6,974 nucleotides of DNA, from contig DPRZ01000059.1 of the NCBI GenBank assembly GCA_003538525.1, positions 1 to 6,974 of the forward strand. The letters run 5' to 3'. The first letter of the stretch is position 1. Every line of letters starts with the position of its first letter. The translations under genes were made by a program, and so were the position numbers. Source of the DNA: Neisseriales bacterium (GTDB lineage: Bacteria > Pseudomonadota > Gammaproteobacteria > Burkholderiales > UBA11063). A model generated the notes under the pieces. It was not told the DNA's origin. It saw only the letters and a list, made by a program, of their open reading frames with translations, and did no database searches. Below, one piece after another: positions 1 to 6,171 of this stretch.

Positions 1-105
1 TAGTTATTGCAATGATTAATCTGTGATGCGGTGATAACTTACTGCTTAGGTAGTGTTTAATTGATGTGTGTAATCTTAAAAGCAAAAAAAGCATAACTTT
101 AAAGA

Positions 106-114
106 TGTTATACT
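106..114 (+). promoter_or_regulatory. Candidate extended -10 promoter for the beta-barrel gene
   Basis: A TG at 106-107, one spacer base, then TATACT at 109-114 makes an extended -10 element (5 of 6 matches to TATAAT). The region around 86-91, where a -35 would lie, is an A-run with no TTGACA-like hexamer, which is compatible with extended -10 promoters. Transcription would start near 121 and leave a leader of about 78 bases before the ATG at 199. The rest of 1-198 shows no gene. The background is AT-rich, so chance matches are possible. Confidence 0.4.
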
Positions 115-138
115 ATCGTACGCAGGTCTAATAGGTGC

Positions 139-155
139 CAACTCTTGCAAGGTTG
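139..155 (+). other. Small hairpin in the leader of the beta-barrel gene
   Basis: CAAC-T-CT at 139-145 can pair with AGGTTG at 150-155 around a TGCA loop, giving a six-pair stem with one bulged T. It lies inside the predicted 5' leader of the gene at 199. It is short and could be chance. A competing pairing, ACTC 141-144 with GAGT 155-158, is also possible. Confidence 0.2.
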
Positions 156-198
156 AGTAGAATTTTAGTTAGGTAAAAATATTAGGATTTTAGATAAT

Positions 199-1008
199 AT
201 GAAGATGGTAGTATTAAGGCTAGGATTAGCCTGTTTATTTATGACTAGTGCAGAGGCACAGAATTTAGCAGAATCAACAATAATTGCAAATTATGATGAT
301 GTAATTGGAACTGCGCCACGCGGGCAAACGATTTCTGCGGCAGGGGCGGCAGTTGAGGAAACTCAAAATGGTGCGCAAGCCTATGGTTTTTTTACGCAAA
401 CCCTTGCTAATGATATTTATTATGAAGTGCGTGCCTATGGACGCTATAATTATTTGGCGCAAAACCCATTGTTTCCGACGGTTGATGTATCAAACATAAA
501 TAACCCTATGGGTTATGGATTTGCTGGATTTTTAGGATATAACTTTCATCCGAATGAATTAGTGGATATTACGCCTTATGTGCGGCTTAATTATTTGAAG
601 AATATGACTATCGTTTATGAAGATAGCAATGGTAATTTTATTAATTCTTCAACTGTAACCGAAATGTTGGGCGCTAAATTTGCGTTTAAAGTTATTAAAG
701 GTTTTACACCATATTTTAATTTTTCAGCTGGACTACAACAATCACAATTAACGGGTAATTTTGATAGTGGTCCCACGCCTAATACAACCTTATCTTCAAC
801 GGTTAATCAAGTAATCACCATCGCTGAAATTGGTTTTAATTTCAAAGTTTCCCAATCGAGTAGCTTAATTCCTTATTGGCAATATATTACTTCGGCAAAT
901 AATCCCGATTCAGTTGCTAAAGCTCCGTATGATCAAGGTGGTTTTAATATCTCGTCCTTAACTACTACGCAACAGGCAATTGGCTTAAAATTTAGTACCG
1001 CGTGGTGA
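199..1008 (+). CDS. Exported outer-membrane beta-barrel-like protein, function unknown
   Basis: The 269-residue product starts with a classical Sec signal peptide: basic residues K2 and R7, a hydrophobic core at about 4-17, and a likely signal peptidase I site after A20 (S-A-E-A then Q21). The mature part has many Tyr/Phe-rich amphipathic stretches of 8-13 residues with alternating polarity, for example about 59-68, 73-86, 105-115, 123-131, 154-166, 169-180, 205-217, 221-232 and 258-269. They are separated by Asn/Ser/Gly-rich loops. The protein ends in STAW, and a terminal aromatic residue is typical of BAM-assembled outer-membrane barrels. I infer a small barrel of about 8-12 strands, perhaps a porin or an OmpX/opacity-like protein. 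I do not recognise the family. The ATG at 199 was chosen because the signal peptide begins there. The Shine-Dalgarno is poor: an AGG at 184-186, about 12 bases upstream. A second Met at residue 3 is less likely. It has its own candidate promoter and lies 248 bases before soeA, so co-function is not implied. Confidence 0.7.
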   Translation: MKMVVLRLGLACLFMTSAEAQNLAESTIIANYDDVIGTAPRGQTISAAGAAVEETQNGAQAYGFFTQTLANDIYYEVRAYGRYNYLAQNPLFPTVDVSNINNPMGYGFAGFLGYNFHPNELVDITPYVRLNYLKNMTIVYEDSNGNFINSSTVTEMLGAKFAFKVIKGFTPYFNFSAGLQQSQLTGNFDSGPTPNTTLSSTVNQVITIAEIGFNFKVSQSSSLIPYWQYITSANNPDSVAKAPYDQGGFNISSLTTTQQAIGLKFSTAW

Positions 1009-1057
1009 TGTGCCGTTGTTTGAGTTTGTCTGCGCCTAATTAGCCATGAATAATGCC

Positions 1058-1177
1058 AAGTAGTAAATTTATCTATTGGCGAATTTATTTTAATCGGTTA
1101 CAATCTCAAGTTAAGTTCCAACGGCTTCATTTAATTAAGCAGTAAATTTCTTGGTTCGCAAAATTTAATCTAGTTAA
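1058..1177. repeat. Imperfect direct repeat in the intergenic region upstream of soeA
   Basis: AAGTAGTAAATTT at 1058-1070 recurs as AAGCAGTAAATTT at 1137-1149 (12 of 13 identical, 79 bases apart). Similarity continues loosely with gaps: both copies have TTGG a few bases later and a TAATC-GTTA element farther on (1091-1100 and 1167-1177). The surrounding 1009-1256 gap holds no ORF I can support and no convincing terminator. Paired sites for a regulator of soe or a decayed tandem duplication are both possible. AT-richness makes chance similarity a real alternative. Confidence 0.25.
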
Positions 1178-1185
1178 TTGTAATG

Positions 1186-1194
1186 TGCTAAATT
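1186..1194 (+). promoter_or_regulatory. Weak candidate -10 for the soe operon
   Basis: TG at 1186-1187, C, then TAAATT at 1189-1194 resembles an extended -10 (4 of 6 matches). No good -35 hexamer is found 16-18 bases upstream. Other weak hexamers occur nearby in this AT-rich stretch (TAGATT at 1212-1217 preceded by TTGAGG at 1194-1199, but only 12 bases apart). The operon must start somewhere in 1009-1240 if it is transcribed separately, but the sequence does not single out one promoter. Confidence 0.2.
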
Positions 1195-1256
1195 TGAGGC
1201 TTTGTTTAACATAGATTAGAAAAATCTTAACGAAATTATAGTTTTAAAGAGTAATT

Positions 1257-4136
1257 ATGGCAGCAACATCTTCTACATCAAGTTCTAACGATAAAATTGA
1301 AGTGAAAACTACCACCTGTTATATGTGCGCTTGTCGCTGTGGTATTCGCGTTCATTTAAAGAATGATCAAATCCGCTTTATTCAAGGCAATCCTGATCAT
1401 CCACTTAATCAGGGGATTTTGTGTGCTAAGGGTTCGGCGGGAATTATGAAACAATATTCGCCAGCTCGTCTCAGCCAACCGATGTTACGTAAGGCAGGTG
1501 CCACGCGTGGTGAGGGTGATTTTGAGGCGATTAGTTGGGAGCAGGCTTTTCAAATTTTAACCGAACGTTTGGCGAATATTCGTGCAACTGACCCCAAGAA
1601 ATTAGCTTTATTTACTGGGCGTGATCAAATGCAGGCCTTAACCGGGCTTTTTGCGCAACAATTTGGTACGCCGAATTATGCGGCACATGGTGGGTTTTGT
1701 TCGGTAAATATGGCCGCAGGTATGATTTACAGCCTTGGTGGATCATTTTGGGAGTTTGGCGGACCAGATTTGGAACGTGCTAAATTATTTGTTATGATTG
1801 GCACGGCTGAAGATCATCATTCTAATCCACTGAAAAAAGAACTGTCCAAATTTAAGCGTAACGGTGGTAAATTTATTTCAATTAATCCAATTCGCACGGG
1901 GTATTCGGCGATTGCGGATGAGTGGCTGGCGATTAAACCCGCTAGTGATGCAGCCTTATTATTGGCATTAATCCATCAATTAATTAAAATTGAAGGTTTT
2001 GATTTACAATCGGTGGTGCAATATAGTAACGCGGCGCAATTGGTTTATCTGGATCGCGAGGATGAATTAGATGGTTTATTTGTCAGGAGTAATCTAGAGT
2101 CTTCAGCTAACGCTAAACTGCAATGGTGGGATAGTCAGAATAATTGTGTAGTTGATGCGCACACTCAAGCTGTAACGCCTGCCTTATTTGGCGAGTATAA
2201 ATTAGCCGATGGTAGTCGTGTTAAACCCGCCTTTCAATTACTCTCAGAACGGGTTAGCGAATGTACGCCAGAATGGGCAGAACTTCAAACTGGCATCGAG
2301 GCACTACAAATTGTCCAATTAGCCGCTGAAATGGCGGAAGTTGTAAAATCTGGTCAAATTGAGCTGCCGATAGCTTGGACGGATGTTTGGGGTAATCAAC
2401 ATAAAAGTGTCAAGGGCGCACCGATTGCTTTTCATTCAATGCGTGGTTTGGCGGCGCATTCAAATGGTTTTCAAACCATTCGCGCCTTATCAATTTTAAT
2501 GATTTTACTGGGAACTATAGATTCTCCTGGTGGTTTTCGCCATAAAGCCCCATATCCAAAAAATATCAAGCATTTACCTAAGCCACCGAAAACTACCGCT
2601 GATTTTCAGCCAAATACACCACTCAAAGGTTCGCCATTAGGTTGGCCGTGTACGCCTGAGGATTTATTTGTCACTGATGATGGTGCACCAGTGCGAATTG
2701 ATAAGGCTTTTTCATGGGAATATCCGTTAGCCGTGCATGGTTTAATGCATAATGTAATTACCAACGCTTGGCGTGGCGACCCGTATCCGATTGATACCTT
2801 GTTTATTTTTATGTCCAATTTAGCGTGGAATTCGAGCATGAATCCGCAAAAAGTTCGTGAGATGCTGCAAGATCAAGATGCCGCTGGCGAATATAAAATT
2901 CCATTTATCGTGGTTTGTGATGCTTTTTCCTCAGAAACGGTGCAATTTGCTGATTTAGTTTTACCCGATACCACGTATCTCGAACGTCATGATGTGATGT
3001 CGATGTTAGATCGTCCGATCTCGGAATATGATGGACCTGTTGATTCGGTGCGCGTGCCAATTTTGCCAGTTAAAGATGGCTGTAAGCCATTTCAAGATGT
3101 AGTGGTTGAATTGGCAAGCCGTTTGAAATTACCTAAATTTACCAACGATGACGGTACGCGTAAATTTAAGAATTATCCAGACTTTGTGATTAATTATGAA
3201 ACTGCGCCAGATTCAGGAGTTGGTTTTTTATCGGGATGGCGTGGCAAAGATGGCACGAAAAGTTTAAAAGGTGAACCTAATCCCAAACAATGGGAGATGT
3301 ACGCGGCAAATAATTGTTTCCATCATCATGTTATGCCCAAAGAACATCAATATATGCGTAATTTCAATCGCGGTTACCAAGAGTGGGCGGTTGAAATGGG
3401 CTTTTTGACGCAGGTTGAGCCATTAACTTTAGCGATTTATTGTGAAGATTTGCAGCATTTTAAATTAGCTGCTGAAGGTAAACGTGAGGGTCGTCAACCA
3501 CCCGATGCATTGCGTGAGCGAATTAAGACTTATTTTGATCCACTACCTTTTTATTATCGTCCATTAGAAGAAAATTTGAGCGATTTAAATAAATTTCCGC
3601 TCAATGCAGTGACTCAACGCCCAATGGCAATGTATCATTCATGGGATTCACAAAATGCGTGGTTGCGGCAAATTCACGCACATAATTACTTGTATATCAA
3701 TGCACAAACGGCAGAGGCGGCAGGGATTGCCGATGAAGATTGGATTTGGGTTGAATCAATGCATGGCAAGATACGCTGTATGTGTAAATTAAGCGAAGCA
3801 GTTGAACCTGGTACGGTGTGGAGTTGGAATGCAATTGGTAAAGCCAGCGGCGCTTGGGGCTTAAGTAATGATAGCAATGAATCCCAAAAAGGCTTTTTGT
3901 TAAATCATTTAATTGCGGAAGAATTGCCAGCCCATGGTGAGTTTAAACATCTGTCAAATTCAGATCCTGTTACGGGACAGGCTGGTTGGTACGATGTGCG
4001 GGTGCGAATTTATAAAGCTGAGGCTAGCGAAGAGCAGCAAACCTTGCCACAATTTAGCCCCGCAAAACCTTATCCTGGCATGAAGAAATCCCGCCCTAAA
4101 TGGTTAACTTATTTTGCTGGAAAAGGAGCTAAATAA
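1257..4136 (+). CDS. soeA: SoeA, molybdopterin catalytic subunit of quinone-linked sulfite dehydrogenase
   Basis: This is the catalytic subunit of the DMSO-reductase (complex iron-sulfur molybdoenzyme) superfamily. Its expected job is oxidising sulfite to sulfate in the cytoplasm and passing two electrons to SoeB. At 959 residues it is near full family length. After a Ser/Thr-rich leader comes the N-terminal [4Fe-4S] motif C21-x2-C24-x3-C28-x27-C56, followed by the usual K58. GGFCS at 145-149 places C148 where Cys-liganded members of the superfamily coordinate Mo. The MGD-binding C-terminal domain lies at about 790-915 (MAMYHSWDSQNAWLRQIH, then TVWSWNAIGKASGAWG). The end, PKWLTYFAGKGAK, fits the SoeA family as I recall it. 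There is no twin-arginine signal, unlike periplasmic DmsA/PhsA types, which agrees with cytoplasmic SoeA. The start has a Shine-Dalgarno-like AAAGAG at 1246-1251. The stop shares one base with the soeB start. Related PsrA/PhsA-like or other CISM oxidoreductases are the alternative, but overall motif resemblance favours SoeA. Confidence 0.9.
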   Translation: MAATSSTSSSNDKIEVKTTTCYMCACRCGIRVHLKNDQIRFIQGNPDHPLNQGILCAKGSAGIMKQYSPARLSQPMLRKAGATRGEGDFEAISWEQAFQILTERLANIRATDPKKLALFTGRDQMQALTGLFAQQFGTPNYAAHGGFCSVNMAAGMIYSLGGSFWEFGGPDLERAKLFVMIGTAEDHHSNPLKKELSKFKRNGGKFISINPIRTGYSAIADEWLAIKPASDAALLLALIHQLIKIEGFDLQSVVQYSNAAQLVYLDREDELDGLFVRSNLESSANAKLQWWDSQNNCVVDAHTQAVTPALFGEYKLADGSRVKPAFQLLSERVSECTPEWAELQTGIEALQIVQLAAEMAEVVKSGQIELPIAWTDVWGNQHKSVKGAPIAFHSMRGLAAHSNGFQTIRALSILMILLGTIDSPGGFRHKAPYPKNIKHLPKPPKTTADFQPNTPLKGSPLGWPCTPEDLFVTDDGAPVRIDKAFSWEYPLAVHGLMHNVITNAWRGDPYPIDTLFIFMSNLAWNSSMNPQKVREMLQDQDAAGEYKIPFIVVCDAFSSETVQFADLVLPDTTYLERHDVMSMLDRPISEYDGPVDSVRVPILPVKDGCKPFQDVVVELASRLKLPKFTNDDGTRKFKNYPDFVINYETAPDSGVGFLSGWRGKDGTKSLKGEPNPKQWEMYAANNCFHHHVMPKEHQYMRNFNRGYQEWAVEMGFLTQVEPLTLAIYCEDLQHFKLAAEGKREGRQPPDALRERIKTYFDPLPFYYRPLEENLSDLNKFPLNAVTQRPMAMYHSWDSQNAWLRQIHAHNYLYINAQTAEAAGIADEDWIWVESMHGKIRCMCKLSEAVEPGTVWSWNAIGKASGAWGLSNDSNESQKGFLLNHLIAEELPAHGEFKHLSNSDPVTGQAGWYDVRVRIYKAEASEEQQTLPQFSPAKPYPGMKKSRPKWLTYFAGKGAK

Positions 4137-4810
4137 TGAGTAAAAAACAATTGGCTCTGGCGATTGATTTAAATGTTTGTGTCGGCTGTAGCGCTTGTGT
4201 CACGAGTTGTAAACAATGGAATACCTCAGGCAGTGCTGGTGCTATGGCGGACCAGAACCCGTATGACGCTGATCCAAGCGGGACTTTTTTTAATCGCGTG
4301 CAAACCTTTGAAGTCGGGAGTTTTCCGAATACCGAAGTCGTTCATTTTCCTAAATCTTGTATGCATTGTGAAAATCCGCCGTGTGTGCCAGTTTGTCCTA
4401 CTGGTGCGAGTTATAAACGTGCCGAAGATGGAATTGTGTTGGTCGATTATGACAAATGTATTGGTTGCAATTATTGTAGCTGGGCGTGTCCGTGGGGTGC
4501 GCGCGAATTAGACGAATTTAAAAAAGTTATGACGAAGTGCACCTTATGCGTGGATCGAATTTATGATGAAAGTTTGGATGAGCGTGATCGTAAGCCCGCT
4601 TGCGTTTTATCTTGTCCAACTGGTGCGCGGATTTTTGGTGATATCAAAGATCCAGCTTCAGACATTGCTCAAGCGATTGATTCGCGGAATGGTTATCAAT
4701 TAATGCCTGAATGGGAGACTAATCCAGCCAATCATTATTTACCACGTGATAATAAAAATTTTGATCAGCATGCTAATGCTGATAAGTCTAAAGATGAGGA
4801 GCAAAAATGA
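4136..4810 (+). CDS. soeB: SoeB, four-cluster ferredoxin subunit of sulfite dehydrogenase
   Basis: This 224-residue electron-transfer subunit of the DmsB/NrfC type should sit on the cytoplasmic face between SoeA and SoeC. Sixteen Cys form four [4Fe-4S] sites: C15/C18/C21/C25, C75/C78/C83/C87, C108/C111/C114/C118 and C135/C138/C156/C160. In these proteins the ligands are shared between opposite motifs, with the last Cys of one group completing another group's cluster. CPTGA occurs at 87-91 and again at 160-164, and CPWGA at 118-122, as expected. No signal peptide is present (it starts MSKKQLALAID), consistent with a cytoplasmic complex. The C-terminal 25 residues are charged and probably flexible. 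The ATG overlaps the soeA stop (TAATG), and an excellent AAGGAG at 4123-4128 lies seven bases upstream, so translation is probably coupled and strong. All cluster ligands are intact. The general fold is certain, and the soeB name rests on the neighbours. Confidence 0.92.
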   Translation: MSKKQLALAIDLNVCVGCSACVTSCKQWNTSGSAGAMADQNPYDADPSGTFFNRVQTFEVGSFPNTEVVHFPKSCMHCENPPCVPVCPTGASYKRAEDGIVLVDYDKCIGCNYCSWACPWGARELDEFKKVMTKCTLCVDRIYDESLDERDRKPACVLSCPTGARIFGDIKDPASDIAQAIDSRNGYQLMPEWETNPANHYLPRDNKNFDQHANADKSKDEEQK

Positions 4811-6018
4811 ATCCACCGTTCTCAGTTGTTTTTTTAACCACCTTTATTGGTATGGCACAAGGCTGTTTCTTAGCTTTATTTGGTGAACAGTTGCGTGAGC
4901 AATTTAGCACCGCACCAGCTAGTGGTAATTTATTAAGTTATGGTGCAATGGTTGTATTGTTGCTATTAATTGCAGGGTTAGCCGCATCATTTTTTCACCT
5001 CGGTCATCCCGAGCGCGCGTGGCGTGCTGCAACCATGTGGCGCACTTCATGGTTAAGTCGTGAGGTAATCGCCTTACCGATTTTCATGTGCGTTGTGCTA
5101 ATTTATGCCACCTTGAGTTTTTTTCCGGTTTTTAATCCTGATGTGAGTTTTAATTTACTGGCGGCTAAGTCATCGCTAATTATTGGTGTGGCGGGTGGCG
5201 TGAGTTTATTATTGATTCTGATTTGTTTGGGGATGGTGTATTTAAGTATTAAAATCTTACAACAATGGCGGACGCATCTGCCAATTGTCAATTTTGTTCT
5301 AGTTAGTTGCGTGACTGGATTTGTGTTGGCTGTGGGGTTTTATATTCTATTAGCACTAGTTCCAACTTTGCGCCATGTAGTTGATTTGGATGGTGTGCCG
5401 ATTCATTGGTCGTTAATTGTTGGCTTAGCTGGGGTATTTAGTTTATTCTTGTTATTTGTGTGCACCGGTATGATTTACGCTTGTCTTAAGTTTTTACAAC
5501 AATGGCATACACCATTTACCTTGGCTAATTTTATTTTGCTTGGCTGTAGCTCGGGTTTTATGCTAGCCACAACATTGGGCGCATGGTTAGCACCACAAAC
5601 CACTCATTTTTTTATGACAAGTACCTTGATTTTAACCATCGTGGCTGGAATTGTGCGCAGTGCATCGTTGTTGCGTAATAAAGGTTTAGTACCCAAATCA
5701 ACCTTACAATCGGCAATTGGGGTTAAAAATCCTAAAATTGTGCAAAAATCTTCGGGAGCAATGGCACCAACCTTTAACCGTCACCAATTTAACCATGGTA
5801 AAACGCGCTTATTTATTCGCTCAATTAAGTGGATTTTTTTAGCCTTGGTGTTTGTGTTACCAATTGTCTTGTTAATTGTACAGCTGTTGACTCAAGTTGA
5901 TTTAACGCTGATGTTAGTTACTTTGTTAATTCAATACCTAGGTTTGATCGCCGAGCGCTGGTATTTCTTTGCTGATGCCAATCATCCGCAAAATATTTAT
6001 TATCAGGTAATTTGTTAA
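4807..6018 (+). CDS. soeC: SoeC, DmsC-like quinone-reducing membrane anchor with an internal helix-pair duplication
   Basis: This is the membrane subunit that anchors SoeAB to the inner membrane and passes electrons to quinone. The N-terminus MNPPFSVVFLTTFIG is typical of SoeC/DmsC anchors and fixes the start. The ATG overlaps the soeB stop by four bases (ATGA), with AGGAG at 4797-4801. Hydrophobic helices fall at about 7-28, 45-66, 86-106, 120-148, 160-184, 200-226, 236-262, 266-288, 340-362 and 366-388. HLGHPERAWRA at 64-74 is the expected loop after helix 2. A hydrophilic stretch at about 290-339 includes STLQSAIG and FNRHQFNHG; the latter resembles a motif I recall as FNTREFFHG in relatives, so it looks diverged here. 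The length of 403 exceeds the roughly 280-330 I expect. The excess matches a gap-free duplication of residues 202-262 at 123-183, adding two helices (10 in all, with topology parity kept). The reading frame is intact, so this is not a pseudogene. Confidence 0.88.
   Translation: MNPPFSVVFLTTFIGMAQGCFLALFGEQLREQFSTAPASGNLLSYGAMVVLLLLIAGLAASFFHLGHPERAWRAATMWRTSWLSREVIALPIFMCVVLIYATLSFFPVFNPDVSFNLLAAKSSLIIGVAGGVSLLLILICLGMVYLSIKILQQWRTHLPIVNFVLVSCVTGFVLAVGFYILLALVPTLRHVVDLDGVPIHWSLIVGLAGVFSLFLLFVCTGMIYACLKFLQQWHTPFTLANFILLGCSSGFMLATTLGAWLAPQTTHFFMTSTLILTIVAGIVRSASLLRNKGLVPKSTLQSAIGVKNPKIVQKSSGAMAPTFNRHQFNHGKTRLFIRSIKWIFLALVFVLPIVLLIVQLLTQVDLTLMLVTLLIQYLGLIAERWYFFADANHPQNIYYQVIC
5173..5592 (+). 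repeat. In-frame internal duplication within soeC (two copies, 79-codon period)
   Basis: Codons 123-183 (5173-5355) and 202-262 (5410-5592) encode segments that align without gaps at an offset of 79 residues, with 29 of 61 identical. Shared landmarks are SLI-G-AG at the start, C140/C219, GM-Y, K149/K228, LQQW (151-154 and 230-233), NF, C168/C247 and GF-LA. At DNA level the copies share TTACAACAATGG but have otherwise diverged, so the duplication is not recent. The linkers (184-201 and 263-280) are not alike. Residues 105-122 resemble 184-201 only weakly, with P107 and P186 in register. The second copy looks more like the family's normal helix pair (CTGMIYACLKF), so the first is probably the extra one. 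Confidence 0.85.
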
Positions 6019-6029
6019 TTAGCTTTGTG

Positions 6030-6067
6030 ATTAGTGTTGGCATTGATAGTTCAAAGCCAGCACTAAT
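6030..6067 (+). terminator. Long hairpin after soeC, possible transcript end without a U-tract
   Basis: ATTAGTGTTGGC at 6030-6041 pairs with GCCAGCACTAAT at 6056-6067: twelve pairs including one G-U wobble. Inside it, one A-A mismatch is followed by TTGA 6043-6046 pairing with TCAA 6051-6054 and closing on the tetraloop TAGT. The hairpin begins 11 bases after the soeC stop. The downstream sequence ACTTATAATT has no T-run on either strand, so it is not a textbook Rho-independent terminator. It may stabilise the 3' end of the soe transcript, assist Rho-dependent ending or attenuate read-through into the ClC gene. Confidence 0.5.
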
Positions 6068-6120
6068 ACTTATAATTGATTCAACCTGCATCCTGAAATA
6101 GCTGGTTTGTGTAATAATAA

Positions 6121-6150
6121 TTGACTTAAAGTCTCGCTGAATTCTATGAT
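6121..6150 (+). promoter_or_regulatory. Near-consensus sigma70-type promoter for the ClC gene
   Basis: TTGACT at 6121-6126 (5 of 6 to TTGACA) and TATGAT at 6145-6150 (5 of 6 to TATAAT) are separated by 18 bases. Upstream lies the AT-rich stretch TAATAATAA. Predicted initiation at about 6157 leaves only some 15 bases before the ATG at 6172. A short perfect inverted repeat, GACTT-A-AAGTC at 6123-6133, overlaps the -35 and could be an operator half-site pair, or chance. This is the best promoter in the window and suggests that the ClC gene is expressed independently of soeABC. Confidence 0.6.
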
Positions 6151-6171
6151 TATTATGAAATGGTTTAAAGT

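Noticed and set aside
228..234. Possible lipoprotein signal (G-L-A-C12) in the beta-barrel protein
   Set aside because: The residue three before Cys is Gly rather than Leu, the Cys falls in the middle of the hydrophobic core, and a good signal peptidase I site follows at residue 20.
1064..1087. TAAATT...AATTTA inverted repeat as a terminator for the beta-barrel gene
   Set aside because: The stem is only six A-T pairs with a 12-base loop, too weak to terminate transcription.
1213..1227. AGATT-agaaa-AATCT inverted repeat just upstream of soeA
   Set aside because: A five-pair A-T-rich stem is expected by chance in this composition; there is no second copy or other support.
2606..2839. Reverse-strand ORF within soeA
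   Set aside because: It lies fully inside a well-conserved molybdopterin-domain gene and shows no independent start signal or motif.
1257..4136. Reading soeA as a Tat-exported periplasmic DmsA/PhsA-type reductase
   Set aside because: The N-terminus has no twin-arginine motif or hydrophobic segment before the first cluster Cys at residue 21.
4173..4511. 112-codon + strand ORF inside soeB in another frame
   Set aside because: It is a shadow of soeB: all sixteen cluster cysteines are in the soeB frame, and the alternative product has no coherent domain.
6071..6076. Perfect TATAAT just after the soeC hairpin
   Set aside because: No acceptable -35 lies 16-18 bases upstream (TTGATA at 6043-6048 is 22 bases away) and there is no extended TG; the TTGACT/TATGAT pair farther down is much better placed for the ClC gene.
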